From Candidatus Vallotiella adelgis (GTDB taxonomy: Bacteria > Pseudomonadota > Gammaproteobacteria > Burkholderiales > Burkholderiaceae), in assembly GCF_020541305.1 (NCBI RefSeq), contig NZ_CP047396.1, forward strand, positions 496,001 through 560,000: a stretch of DNA of 64,000 bases, in the 5' to 3' direction. How positions within the stretch are numbered: the stretch's first letter is position 1; every line of letters begins with the position of its first letter. Below are positions 21,401 to 30,212 of this stretch, one piece after another. The translations under genes were made by a program, and so were the position numbers. Below the pieces are notes generated by a model. That model saw only the letters and a program-made list of their open reading frames with translations. It searched no databases and had not been told where the DNA came from.

Positions 21401-22660
21401 GATGCCACATCGATTCAAGCAGGTACTATACTGACTAAGCCGATGGCTACTGCATCATCTTTATCCCCAGCTGCTTGCACGACCCCATTCGTTTGTTCGC
21501 CGAACATAGCCGGCCCGTTCGACCTGCCCCGTAATATCGAGGCGTTTATACCCACTTACGTCGAATTGCACCTCGATACGTTAACGTTATTAAAGCGCCG
21601 CTGGGAAAATGTAGTAATCGATGCGACACAAACACCGCGAACATGGCAGGCAAATATTGAATCCGATAAAGTATCTGGTCATGTTGTGTGGCACGCGCAG
21701 ACTCCGCGCAACCCATACGGACAGCTTGGCGCGCGGCTGATTAAATTAGTAATTCCAGATAGCTACAAAAAAACATTAGTGAGCTGCGCTCCAGAAGATC
21801 TAGTTCGACATGCCCCAGCGATCGATATAATCGTAAATGATTTTACCGTTTTCGGACATAACTTCGGTAAATTGGAAGTGAATTCGCGCACTATAGAAGA
21901 AAAAGGTGAACCAGCTTGGAAATTAGATAAATTCAATGTAGTAAACCCAGCAGCGAAGCTATCGGCTACTGCGAACTGGAAAACGACACGCCATAGCCAT
22001 GGAAGAGATGATAACCTGCAGCGTACTGTACTAAATTTTAAGCTCGATATCGCTAATAGCGGTGCCCTGCTTGACCGACTGGGCCTGGCCGACACTCTCA
22101 AAGGAGGTAGTGGACAGCTGTCCGGAAACATTAGCTGGCGAGATAGACCAATGTGCATCGATTATCCGACACTGAGCGGAAATCTCTCGCTTAAACTATC
22201 ACATGGTCAGATTTTGAAGATTAATCCTGGGGCTGCCAGGCTGCTTGGCCTGCTTAGCTTTCAATCGCTCTCTCGCGTAGCAATATTAGATTGGGGCATA
22301 TTGTTTGGACAAGGATTGCCGTTTTATAATCTGTCTTCTACCACTACGATTAGGAACGGCATCGCAAAAACCAACGATTTCACACTAAATAGTGCATCCG
22401 CGAAGGTTATGCTGCAGGGCAGCGCGGATTTTTGGCGGAAGCAGCAGAATCTGCTTGTCACAGTTACACCATCGCTAAATGTAGATACCATAGCACTAGC
22501 GACAGCTGTAATAAATCCGATACTTGGCTTAGGTGTCTTCGTCGCTGGTTTGGTTTGGTCCGAGCCTATTTCGCAGTCGTTCGCGCGCCACTATATGGTA
22601 ACTGGCTCATGGCTGCATCCGCAAATTAAACAATTGCCGGCCGATCGCAGCAAGATCTAG
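18431..22660 (+). CDS. yhdP: YhdP-family AsmA-like envelope protein
   Basis: The largest gene in the window, 1409 residues. It has one N-terminal membrane anchor (about 33-57) followed by a very long periplasmic beta-rich repeat region typical of the AsmA-like/YhdP family (TIGR02099). YhdP in enterics is one of the bridge-like proteins that move phospholipid from inner to outer membrane. The size is in the family's range (1270-1420) and the frame is uninterrupted, which in such a decayed genome implies selection. The C-terminus keeps the hydrophobic segment before SEPISQSFARHYMVTGSW. tldD follows after a nitrilase relic, the Burkholderia order. Confidence 0.9.
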   Translation: MPDRQEILDPNDVRNAKTGGGRLCWLSKQVLRRVLAFCATITITLYFGIAATYISLRYVIFPQLNSMRPNIEQRISSALHAHVHIGRLTARWDGLQPTLDIDQLTIINLDSQRILAVPAASATLSWRSLVHLTPVLSRLIVEQPEIFAKRHPDGTYTFAGIRVDPRQHSNGTFLRWLIMQRIILLRNGVLHWANSQPGVPPLTLRGIRVAIDNHNSSHQLSLQVQPDGRLLHGPVFLRAQFHHSLLKPPTNPVGWTGTIFVSSSNIALPELARYTDVHLGSKGGTLDATAWFSFSDGQWSGARGALSGSGVRLQIDPTLPQLDIPRIELTWSLQHNDMHNFDYTLDLKNLRAEFGGQSPRADGTPITQFLRIGKLKGRFRRAMLDRGQLIHINGDMLDLKLFAQFIRSLPLPHHVLHALNRFDPRGTLANYAIQVENFPPNALATDVADIEHRWLIMRYHFKAELNGVGISTQKLLPSAENICGVINANQNGGHAAIDTTNAVVTIPGVFDNPRLSFNRLAAEATWTAHPPASDAAYPAVVVKISRFIVDNEDMHASAAGNYSNPGHGRGKLDIEVIFDRLSMNRLARYLPTSVGKHIRTYLSHALTAGTSRNATIAIHGKVAEFPYTHDPQAGIFKINLPFRDGGFDPTPYPMKRMSNGKPEIWPAFDGINGLFRIDQNMLRFSIQRACYRHIAFTHLTGRIDDLSALHSNLVIDGMAKGRLADMLNYVKCNSLALPSNHLIESIQTKGDATLALQIAIPLHADKPYISMQGSVVLANNTISFISSNRLLAMPPVMQIHGKVAFTEHSMTLERTTGQFLGGDICADGWVKQDGSSSFKVSGHLLANAAQAAQPGPLAILLNRISGSAPYSVSIRTRKNKLPNISVTSDLSGLALQFPAPFTKQAGASMLFSLYLKPSSEGEQPIAGMHRLDVQLGPVNAIYLVQHSNNNKLEIVRGTIGMNKKSVLPNKGVSASINMPHFDADAWRELLDATSIQAGTILTKPMATASSLSPAACTTPFVCSPNIAGPFDLPRNIEAFIPTYVELHLDTLTLLKRRWENVVIDATQTPRTWQANIESDKVSGHVVWHAQTPRNPYGQLGARLIKLVIPDSYKKTLVSCAPEDLVRHAPAIDIIVNDFTVFGHNFGKLEVNSRTIEEKGEPAWKLDKFNVVNPAAKLSATANWKTTRHSHGRDDNLQRTVLNFKLDIANSGALLDRLGLADTLKGGSGQLSGNISWRDRPMCIDYPTLSGNLSLKLSHGQILKINPGAARLLGLLSFQSLSRVAILDWGILFGQGLPFYNLSSTTTIRNGIAKTNDFTLNSASAKVMLQGSADFWRKQQNLLVTVTPSLNVDTIALATAVINPILGLGVFVAGLVWSEPISQSFARHYMVTGSWLHPQIKQLPADRSKI

Positions 22661-22680
22661 TGACTTAAACCTCACATGTT

Positions 22681-23070
22681 ATGATCGCTCACTCATTCCG
22701 TTTTCTATATAAACAGCTGCAACACATTGCGTGTCGCTCATTAGAGCACGCCGTCGTACGTAGTACTAATATTCTAAATAATGTATGCACCTTACATTGG
22801 TATGTAACTAGAAAAGCTAGGCTAGGGCGCTTGCCAGAATACCTTTCTGTTGAATTCAAAAAGCGGGAGGAATTGTTCAATAAGACACGCATAATTCACC
22901 CCGGCATTGCCGACATCATCGGTTTAATACGACATTTTTCGCGTAGGATTTTGCGGTATGCTATAACCCTTGCCTCTGGTGTTATATTGCGGTCCCAACA
23001 ACTGCGAACTAATCGTTATGCTATCAACTATTTATTTACACAACCGAGCACGTATATTAGAGGATTCTTC
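22681..23070 (+). pseudogene. Relic of a carbon-nitrogen hydrolase (nitrilase family)
   Basis: From 22681 a frame reads on without a stop, but only parts look like the nitrilase family: RSTNILNN for RERNLAEA and KARLGRLPEYLSV for GAQLVLLPEYFCF (around 22755-22850), which holds the catalytic glutamate. Near 23015-23035 RYAINYLF resembles RYDKIHLF with the catalytic lysine lost. The cysteine motif was not found. In Burkholderia a nitrilase gene stands between yhdP and tldD. The 148-codon open frame is therefore read as a relic, not as a working small protein. Confidence 0.45.
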
Positions 23071-23363
23071 TGCGGAGTGCATGCAGTTAAGAGTCCATGT
23101 TGCAATTCTAATCGCACCTTCAAGTAGTGCCAGCAAAGGCGATCCGTATAAAGCTATAGCACGCTAGTGGGAATTATCAGTTAATGTCGTGGTAGTGCCA
23201 ATGTATCGGTATTTGGTTCTAGCAAGATTGCACTACAGTATAAGCGCTCACACACTGGGTAGTGTGGTTTATATTGTTTTAGCAAGGAGATCGACTGCGG
23301 CTTGAATCTCAAAGTCGCAATACTAATTTCCACCCACTTATAAGTTAAACGAAGCCAGCCTGC
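23071..23363. other. Gene-free stretch before tldD
   Basis: About 290 bases, probably the worn 3' end of the nitrilase relic. No motif, promoter or RNA is recognisable. Confidence 0.4.
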
Positions 23364-24830
23364 ATGAATATTATAGAACCCAATTTTTGCCATCTTGCTA
23401 CAGCCAAAGATCTGTTACTCGCGCGATATGGCCTTGATGAGGCAATCCTCATACGCACTCTGGGCGAGATTTCCTCCCGCCGCGTTGATTATGCGGATCT
23501 ATACTTTCAGACAACCCGCAGCGAAACATGGAACCTAGAAGAAGGTATCGTCAAATCTGGCAGCTTCAGCATTGACCAGGGCGTAGGTGTGCGTGCAGTA
23601 GCTGGCGATCGAACAGCATTTGCGTACTACGATGACTTATCACAACAAGCGCTGGAAAAAGCAGCCCAGGCTACCTGTGCCATCGCTCGGCTGGGGGGGG
23701 GGATAGTAAACAGTCGGGTAGATGATGTATTCCACGGCGTTACGGGTCTTGACCTGTACCAGCCGGTTGATCCACTACACTCCCTTGACGCAAATGCAAA
23801 AGTAGCACTGCTAGAGAGAATCGAAAAAATGGCACGCGCGAAAGATCCACGGGTCAGACAAGTTATGGCTGGCCTAGCGGGCGAGTACGATGTCGTTCTA
23901 GTAGCACGAAGCGATGGTTCGCTAGCCGCTGACTTACGTCCGCTCGTACGCATATCGATTACTGTGATCGCCGAGCAAAATGAGCGCCGCGAGATCGGCA
24001 TCGGCGGTGGCGGAGGCCGCTATGACTATGGCTACTTCACCGATGAGCTGCTAGCACAATACGTTGACGATGCAGTGCATGCCGCACTAGTAAATCTAGA
24101 TGCACGCCCCGCGCCCGCTGGATCAATGACTGTTGTTCTCGGACCTGGCTGGCCGGGCGTTTTACTGCACGAGGCAATTGGTCACGGATTAGAAGGCGAT
24201 TTTAATCGCAAGGGTTCATCAGCATTTTCCGGGAAAATCGGCGAACGGGTCGCAGCTAGTGGCGTCACTGTGGTTGACAATGGCACGTTGACGAACCGGC
24301 GCGGCTCGCTGAGCATTGATGACGAGGGAAACCCTACGCAATGCACAACTCTCATTGAAGATGGAATCTTAACAAACTACATGCAAGATATACTGAACGC
24401 ACGGCTAATGAAAATGAAAGTGACTGGTAATGCACGACGCGAATCTTATGCCACACTGCCGATGCCGCGTATGACAAACACTTACATGTTAGGCGGAGAT
24501 AAAGATCCTGCCGAAATCATCGAGTCTGTTGACCATGGGCTATACGCGGTAAATTTTAGTGGTGGACAGGTCGATATTACAAACGGTAAGTTTGTATTCT
24601 CAGCTTCCGAAGCCTACATGATTGAGAACGGTAGGATTACTTACCCAGTTAAGGGCGCAACGCTAGTAGGTAACGGACCAGAGTCGCTTAAGTACATATC
24701 GATGATTGGCAACGACATGTCGTTAGATGCAGGAGTAGGTGTATGTGGCAAGGAAGGTCAGAGTGTGCCAGTTGGAGTGGGCCAACCAACGCTTCGCATA
24801 GACCGAATGATCGTGGGTGGTATAGTGTAA
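23364..24830 (+). CDS. tldD: Metalloprotease TldD
   Basis: TldD pairs with TldE/PmbA to form a peptidase that degrades unfolded small peptides; in enterics it matures microcin B17 and degrades the CcdA antitoxin. The 488-residue product matches Burkholderia TldD from its first residues (MNIIEPNF). The zinc motif HEAIGH is at about 269-274, followed by GLEGDFNRKG, and the C-terminus holds GNGPESLKYISMIGNDM. A run of ten G at 23693-23702 encodes LGGG within an otherwise intact frame. tldE is not in the window. Confidence 0.95.
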   Translation: MNIIEPNFCHLATAKDLLLARYGLDEAILIRTLGEISSRRVDYADLYFQTTRSETWNLEEGIVKSGSFSIDQGVGVRAVAGDRTAFAYYDDLSQQALEKAAQATCAIARLGGGIVNSRVDDVFHGVTGLDLYQPVDPLHSLDANAKVALLERIEKMARAKDPRVRQVMAGLAGEYDVVLVARSDGSLAADLRPLVRISITVIAEQNERREIGIGGGGGRYDYGYFTDELLAQYVDDAVHAALVNLDARPAPAGSMTVVLGPGWPGVLLHEAIGHGLEGDFNRKGSSAFSGKIGERVAASGVTVVDNGTLTNRRGSLSIDDEGNPTQCTTLIEDGILTNYMQDILNARLMKMKVTGNARRESYATLPMPRMTNTYMLGGDKDPAEIIESVDHGLYAVNFSGGQVDITNGKFVFSASEAYMIENGRITYPVKGATLVGNGPESLKYISMIGNDMSLDAGVGVCGKEGQSVPVGVGQPTLRIDRMIVGGIV

Positions 24831-24852
24831 AAATCTTTACATGAATAAAAAA

Positions 24853-24888
24853 TATTATTTCGTATTTTTAATAAAATACGAAATAATA
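24853..24888 (+). terminator. AT-rich 16-bp perfect hairpin after tldD
   Basis: TATTATTTCGTATTTT (24853-24868) pairs exactly with 24873-24888 around a four-base loop. It begins 23 bases after the tldD stop. The stem is almost all A/T, so it is a weak terminator at best; it may stabilise the 3' end of the mRNA. Confidence 0.5.
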
Positions 24889-24908
24889 CGTCAATTTTTA
24901 TATTCACT

Positions 24909-24940
24909 ATTGCTAACAAGGGTTAGTCCAAGGTATAAAG
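24909..24940 (+). promoter_or_regulatory. Possible sigma-70 promoter upstream of the aroG leader
   Basis: TTGCTA and TATAAA stand 18 bases apart in the tldD-aroG spacer. A transcript starting here would run about 165 bases to the terminator at 25085-25114. In AT-rich sequence such matches arise by chance, so this is tentative. Confidence 0.3.
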
Positions 24941-25084
24941 TTGGCATACCAGAAACCGATAAGACCTTTCACTTTTTTTGCATGTCATAATGCTCGCCAA
25001 GTTTTATTTTATTTTTTAGCATCTCAAACCGATGGCGAACCGAAAAAACAGGTAACAGACAAGTGAATCACTCCCATCCCGCAT

Positions 25085-25121
25085 AAACCGCTAAAACACC
25101 TGGCGGTTTTTTTTCGCCAGG
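25085..25121 (+). terminator. Intrinsic terminator with an alternative hairpin, upstream of aroG
   Basis: AAACCGC (25085-25091) pairs with GCGGTTT (25103-25109), followed by a run of T to 25114: a standard intrinsic terminator. A second hairpin, CCTGGCG (25099-25105) with CGCCAGG (25115-25121), shares bases 25103-25105, so the two cannot form fully together. It ends 55 bases before the aroG start. It could end a small RNA or act as a leader switch for aroG. Confidence 0.6.
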
Positions 25122-25176
25122 CCCGCTAAGCCCCAGAATACTGGGCACGAAACGCATACCGTTAAACTAGAGAACA

Positions 25177-26253
25177 ATGATAACTTTTTATAATACCGAT
25201 GATGTCCGAATTCGCGAGCTCAAAGAAGTAACACCGCCCGCACACCTATTGCGGGAATTTCCCTGTGATGAGCCTGTCGCCAACCTAATATTCAATACCT
25301 GCCAATTGCTGCATCGGATCTTGCACGGCATGGACGATCGGCTTATCGTGGTAATTGGTCCGTGCTCGATCCATGATACTTATGCAGCACTAGAGTACGC
25401 GCAGTGTTTAGTTGAGCAGCGTAAGCGCTTTTCTGACGAATTAGAAATCGTGATGCGCGTGTACTTCGAGAAGCCACGAACAACTTTAGGCTGGAAAGGG
25501 TTGATTAATGATCCTCATATGGATAACAGTTTTAAAATTAACGACGGATTACGTACTGCGCGAAAGCTGCTAGTACAAATCAATTCGCTAGGATTGCCAG
25601 CCGGCACAGAATATCTCGATATGATCAGCCCTCAATATATCGCTGATTTAATAGCGTGGGGCGCAATCGGCGCACGTACCACTGAATCGCAGGTGCATCG
25701 GGAACTAGCCTCCGGATTATCATGTCCGGTCGGCTTCAAGAACGGCACCGATGGCAACGTCAAAATCGCAGTAGACGCGATTAAGGCTGCTTCGCAGCCA
25801 CACCATTTTTTATCAGTAACAAAAGGCGGACATTCAGCAATTGTCTCCACTACCGGAAACGAAGACTGTCACCTTATCTTGCGCGGTGGTAAAACACCAA
25901 ACTATGATGCATCCAGTGTCGATGCCGCGTGCTCCAAAATTAGTAAATTTGGACTAGCAGCACGATTAATGATCGATGCAAGTCATGCAAACAGCGAGAA
26001 GAAGTACGAAAACCAAATTCCAGTTTGCGCTGACATTGCCTGTCAAGTAGCCGCTGGCGACGAGCGTATTATCGGCGTGATGGTGGAATCTTATCTAGTC
26101 GCAGGACGACAAGATTTAGAAAACAGATGCGAACTAACTTACGGTCAGAGTATCACCGACGCTTGTATCGGCTGGAACGATAGCGTAACGGTACTCGAAA
26201 GACTAGCCGAAGCAGTCCGGCAACGGCGCATCGTGCGTAGAAGCGGAAATTAA
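25177..26253 (+). CDS. aroG: 3-deoxy-7-phosphoheptulonate synthase (class I, AroG type)
   Basis: Condenses PEP and erythrose-4-phosphate to DAHP, the entry into aromatic amino acid synthesis. The 358-residue protein has GPCSIHD (61-67), the PEP/E4P residues in EKPRTTLGWKG, the VTKGGHSA segment and DASHANSEK, all characteristic of the class I enzyme. Length fits (350-360). Erythrose-4-phosphate can come from transketolase, also in this window. A terminator-like leader precedes it. Which aromatic amino acid inhibits it cannot be told by eye. Confidence 0.96.
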   Translation: MITFYNTDDVRIRELKEVTPPAHLLREFPCDEPVANLIFNTCQLLHRILHGMDDRLIVVIGPCSIHDTYAALEYAQCLVEQRKRFSDELEIVMRVYFEKPRTTLGWKGLINDPHMDNSFKINDGLRTARKLLVQINSLGLPAGTEYLDMISPQYIADLIAWGAIGARTTESQVHRELASGLSCPVGFKNGTDGNVKIAVDAIKAASQPHHFLSVTKGGHSAIVSTTGNEDCHLILRGGKTPNYDASSVDAACSKISKFGLAARLMIDASHANSEKKYENQIPVCADIACQVAAGDERIIGVMVESYLVAGRQDLENRCELTYGQSITDACIGWNDSVTVLERLAEAVRQRRIVRRSGN

Positions 26254-27970
26254 AGCGCAATGAACCCTTACGTCTTCCAGCTCTGAGAGCATGAAACATG
26301 AATAGCCTCTTCGACAACTCATGTTCCCAGAGGGAGAAGAGTTTAGCGCCTAGTCACGCTCCCCTTTAAGGCTTCGATAAGCGTCGGTTTGCGCACTATT
26401 GCCGCAAGTATTAGAACTAAGGGCTTTCCTAGGGGGGGCTAAGTGTGATATTCGCGTGCTTAGTCCTACAGATGTGCAATAACACAGTAGCCGACTGAAA
26501 CTATTAGGAAAAATGAACTCGCGCAGCAGTAAAAATTGCATGTTGAATGACCCCAAGCTAACTATTTGTATATGATACAAACAAACCCGCACCACATCTC
26601 GACAAGTATTTCTGCTCCGTGGAACTAGTAATATTTTGGTCTGCAACACAAGGCACAAGGCATTCATCTCACTCGATCACTTATCGCTGCGATGTATGTA
26701 GTGTGTATCGTCTTTAGCTACCAGCTCTCAGTAGCGCTTGGTTTAAATAGCAAATTAGTTCGCCCAGGCCTACATGCTATATGCCATATTTTTAGAAAAT
26801 AACGCCGGTTAATCTACTAAAGATTAACCGCGTATTGTTGATCGACATATCATCATGGATCATCAAATCATCGCATAAAACGCTTAATAGAGAATTGTAG
26901 CGGTGTATATTGCTTGAAATACGCCTTAAACTAACTGCGCGCGCCGTAGGCCGTAGGCAATGCAGGGGCCACAGTATGTAGTGGCGGCTCTCATCAAGTT
27001 CGCTTACTAGTTCCAGGTTGCGTGCAGCTGGATTTTCTAGCGTCACTAATCGGCGGTGCGCTATTTTTTAATTGCTATAGAAGAGACGGTCCGGTCAGCC
27101 CTAAAGCCTCTGCGCAAGCTATGCTGTTAGGTTGCGAGATACATGATGCTGTAGATCAATTTATGCGTACTGCATTTGAATATATCTGACGAAAACGAGG
27201 CTAGTTAGCTAGTTATACTGTGAAAAATCGAATCTGCATGCAAAGCGCACTATATACTACGACTTCTGTGTAGAGCTTGGGGTCCTACATATCTCATCCT
27301 CTTTAACACGCTAGGTGTTCATAAGCCTTGTCTGTTACATTAAAAAACGTCTGAGAAAGAGCCTCAAGATAAATCGATGAAATGCGGCACAGAGTTGAAT
27401 CTAAAGTCGCCATCTAACATGGCGACAACATGACGAAACGACTTTCCGTCTGATCGGTTAGTAATACGGGGCGCTGGCCTATCGAGCAGAAGGTATTGCT
27501 CTTTTTAGAGCTCGTACATCGTACGGCGCCTCCTAGAAAACGTCTAGCTAAATGCGTTCTATTCAAGCTCGGAATCGCGTCGGCTGTATCCGGTCATTAA
27601 ACCGTTACAGTTTTATTTGGCTACACCACAGATTATTAAACTTACTACCCACCATTGATACTACCGATATAGGTAGAAAATTATTGGGCGTATCACATAT
27701 TTTTCCCAAAAACTTAAACTGAGAGTACGTGTACTATCTACAACATACTTCTACTTACTGTGTATTGGCTGGCAATACTCGATATTGCAGCGCTGCGCCG
27801 TCTTATACGATGCACAACAAACCGCTCAAACGTCAGCATCCTCGCAAGATGATGTCTTAGTAAACGTAATCCACATGACACACCTGCAAAGTAATACGTC
27901 AACACCGATTTTGCATTACATCAAATTTATCGATTGCCTACCTTCCGATTAAGATTTTTTATCTTGTTTT
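26254..27970. other. 1.7-kb gene-free region between aroG and yggS
   Basis: No intact gene. A + frame at 26950-27189 is open for 79 codons and has a protein-like stretch (SPKASAQAMLLGCEIHD), and minus frames at 26667-26350 and 27046-26792 are open for 105 and 84 codons. None could be assigned to a family. The base composition resembles the gene relics elsewhere, so this is probably one or two decayed genes. A pilT-type gene often lies beside yggS, but its P-loop was not found. Confidence 0.5.
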
Positions 27971-28675
27971 ATGCCTTCTATTATTGCGAATCATTTAGAT
28001 GTAATCTATCGGCGTATTGCCGCGATAGCTACGGCTGCCGGTCGCGATACAGCTAGTCTAAAACTGCTGGCCGTATCCAAAACTTTTTCAGCCGATGCTA
28101 TAAGCGCTGCCTATGCCGCGGGCCAGCAGGCGTTCGGAGAAAGTTATATACAAGAGGCACTAGGTAAGATCTTCTACCTGAAGCCGTTGCGAACATCACT
28201 CAAATGGCATTTCATCGGACCTCTGCAGTCGAATAAGACTCGACTGGTTGCCGAGCAATTCGACTGGGTTCACTCAATTGACCGACTGAAGATCGCTCAC
28301 CGGCTATCCGAGCAGCGTCCCGCCCATTTACCACCGCTCAATGTCTGCGTGCAGGTCAACGTCAGCGGCGAGCCTTCTAAAAGAGGCATTGCGCCTAATG
28401 ATGCTGTTGCGCTAGCACGCAACGTTGTAGTATTGCCTCGACTTCTTCTTCGCGGACTGATGTCAATCCCTAAGCCCGCACCCGACATAATCACCCAGCG
28501 CGCATACCACCGACGATTACGCGAATTGTTTGATGCTATGAATGCTCAAGGCCTTGGCCTTGATACATTATCAATGGGGATGTCTGATGATCTAGAGGCA
28601 GCTATTCTAGAAGGTGCAACACTCGTGCGAGTCGGCACTGCAATTTTCGGCGAACGCACTCGTCCTATTTACTGA
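27971..28675 (+). CDS. yggS: PLP homeostasis protein YggS/PROSC family
   Basis: YggS binds pyridoxal phosphate without known catalysis and keeps PLP and amino/keto acid pools balanced. The 234-residue protein has the PLP lysine in LLAVSKTF (K37), WHFIGPLQSNKTR, CVQVNVSGEPSKRG and the phosphate-binding LSMGMSDDLEAAI near the C-terminus. It lies 11 bases ahead of proC; the yggS-proC pairing is widespread and suggests an operon. Confidence 0.94.
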   Translation: MPSIIANHLDVIYRRIAAIATAAGRDTASLKLLAVSKTFSADAISAAYAAGQQAFGESYIQEALGKIFYLKPLRTSLKWHFIGPLQSNKTRLVAEQFDWVHSIDRLKIAHRLSEQRPAHLPPLNVCVQVNVSGEPSKRGIAPNDAVALARNVVVLPRLLLRGLMSIPKPAPDIITQRAYHRRLRELFDAMNAQGLGLDTLSMGMSDDLEAAILEGATLVRVGTAIFGERTRPIY

Positions 28676-28686
28676 ACAAAATCTAT

Positions 28687-29499
28687 ATGAAAATCGCATT
28701 TATCGGCGCAGGCAATATGGCTACTGCTCTGATTGGTGGGTTGATTAAACGGGGCACCCCGAGCTCTAACCTGTACGCTATCGACCCGTCAGACAAAGCA
28801 CGCGCACACTTAGTGCGGCAATACCCAGTATATACCAGCAAGTCTACCGACGCTTTGCTCATTGACTGTGATGCAATCATTATTGCAGTTAAACCACAAA
28901 TGATGAAGGATGCGGTCAAATCAATAGTACCCTGGTTGCATTCGCAACTGATCATTAGCATTGCTGCCGGGATACGCGCGGCGGATATCTCGCATTGGCT
29001 TAACGGCTACTCACGCGTGATACGAACAATGCCAAACACTCCAGCTTTAATTGGTATGGGCGTGACCGGTCTCTTAGCACTAGATAGTGTCGATAATGCG
29101 GGACGAGCACTCGCTGAGTGGATCCTGCGCGCGGTAGGCGAGATTATATGGTGCAAGGATGAATCGAAGATCAATGCAGTCACAGCTATTTTTGGCAGTG
29201 GTCCAGCCTACGTATTCTACTTTATCGAAGCGCTGCAGTGTGCGGCGCGTGAGTTGGGACTCGACGACAAGCAGACAAACACCTTAGCGCTTTTTACATT
29301 CACCGGAGCTGCTCAACTAGCTGTACAGTCAGGTGAATCTGCTACCGTGCTACGCAAGCGCGTAACCTCAAAAGGTGGTACAACAGCTGCTGCGATCGAG
29401 TCTTTTGAGGGTGACGGCATCAGTGCAGCGATTGTACGTGGTGCGTTGGCAGCTTACGCCCGAGCAATCCAGATGGGCGACATATTTGGCAAGCAATGA
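28687..29499 (+). CDS. proC: Pyrroline-5-carboxylate reductase
   Basis: ProC reduces pyrroline-5-carboxylate to proline with NAD(P)H. The 270-residue protein has the Rossmann start MKIAFIGAGNMATALIGG, the IRTMPNTPALIGMGVT motif and the C-terminal dimer-domain signature RVTSKGGTTAAAIESF. proA, the preceding enzyme of the pathway, is also in the window (46405-47682); proB is not seen. Proline synthesis thus seems kept. Confidence 0.96.
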   Translation: MKIAFIGAGNMATALIGGLIKRGTPSSNLYAIDPSDKARAHLVRQYPVYTSKSTDALLIDCDAIIIAVKPQMMKDAVKSIVPWLHSQLIISIAAGIRAADISHWLNGYSRVIRTMPNTPALIGMGVTGLLALDSVDNAGRALAEWILRAVGEIIWCKDESKINAVTAIFGSGPAYVFYFIEALQCAARELGLDDKQTNTLALFTFTGAAQLAVQSGESATVLRKRVTSKGGTTAAAIESFEGDGISAAIVRGALAAYARAIQMGDIFGKQ

Positions 29500-29519
29500 G
29501 CAAGTGGCACGCGCTCGCG

Positions 29520-30200
29520 TCTAGTGCTTATATAGTGAGCAGCAATACCAACAAACAAAATACTGGCGAGCTAATTGTTGTGCATGAACGCTGCAAAACA
29601 GTTTATCGGATTACGGTTTCGAATTAATCTGTAGTGGTCTATCGTCCAATAGCCGACAGACCAGCGCTGTACATAACTAATCCACATATAAATTCCTAAT
29701 ATTGCTGAGTAGCTAATATTATGGCCGGTACGTCAAAACGGACACAGAGTAATACGGACGTGTGAATACCGATTGTGATGTCATCATCCCAGTCTACTAT
29801 TAAATAGACGGTATCATAGGCAAGCGACCAGAAGATATTTGCTAGTAACATCAACTATGCGAGCAGCGGCACATAGCTACGGATTGCGGCGAACCCCCCC
29901 CTTAGGATCCCGAAACCGAATGCAATGCCTGAGCAAGCTTATGGAATAGAGAAAAAGCGCTGTATAAAAGGATATGTGCCTACATGTGCCTGCTATATCT
30001 AGGTCTGCGTAGTACGTCATCGCGAGCGCACACGGATTGAAGAGTCACGGATATCATCAATTGATGTAATAGACATCTAGAGAGCGAAGCTGCGAATGTG
30101 CCTTTGTGCGTAATGCAAGCCGCTGCTCTACACCAAATCAGTGCCGCTCATATATAATCGCTAAACTATAAGTCAGGCAACTTTTACCGATCCTTAGATC
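29520..30200 (-). pseudogene. ubiA: Decayed ubiA (4-hydroxybenzoate polyprenyltransferase)
   Basis: On the minus strand long pieces of UbiA are readable. Near 29990-29775: YPFIQRFF, GIAFGFGI, FAAIRSYVPLLA, ANIFWSLAYDTVYLIVDWDDD, then ITIGIHTSVL and RFDV; these include the second Asp-rich motif. Near 29605-29527: CFAAFMHNN, a stop in place of the conserved tryptophan, then LASILFVGIAA. Around 30165 a worn INDYADRDFD can be guessed. Several stops and frameshifts (one beside a run of C at about 29892) exclude function. The length (about 680 of 860 bases) suggests small deletions only. Confidence 0.92.
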
Positions 30201-30212
30201 ATCGCATGTATA

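Noticed and set aside
22681-23127. 148-residue new protein
   Set aside because: Parts align to a nitrilase with altered catalytic region and the neighbourhood is that of a nitrilase gene; read as a relic.
26350-27046. Two minus-strand open frames (105 and 84 codons) after aroG
   Set aside because: No motif, no ribosome site and no recognisable homology; probably chance openings in decayed DNA.
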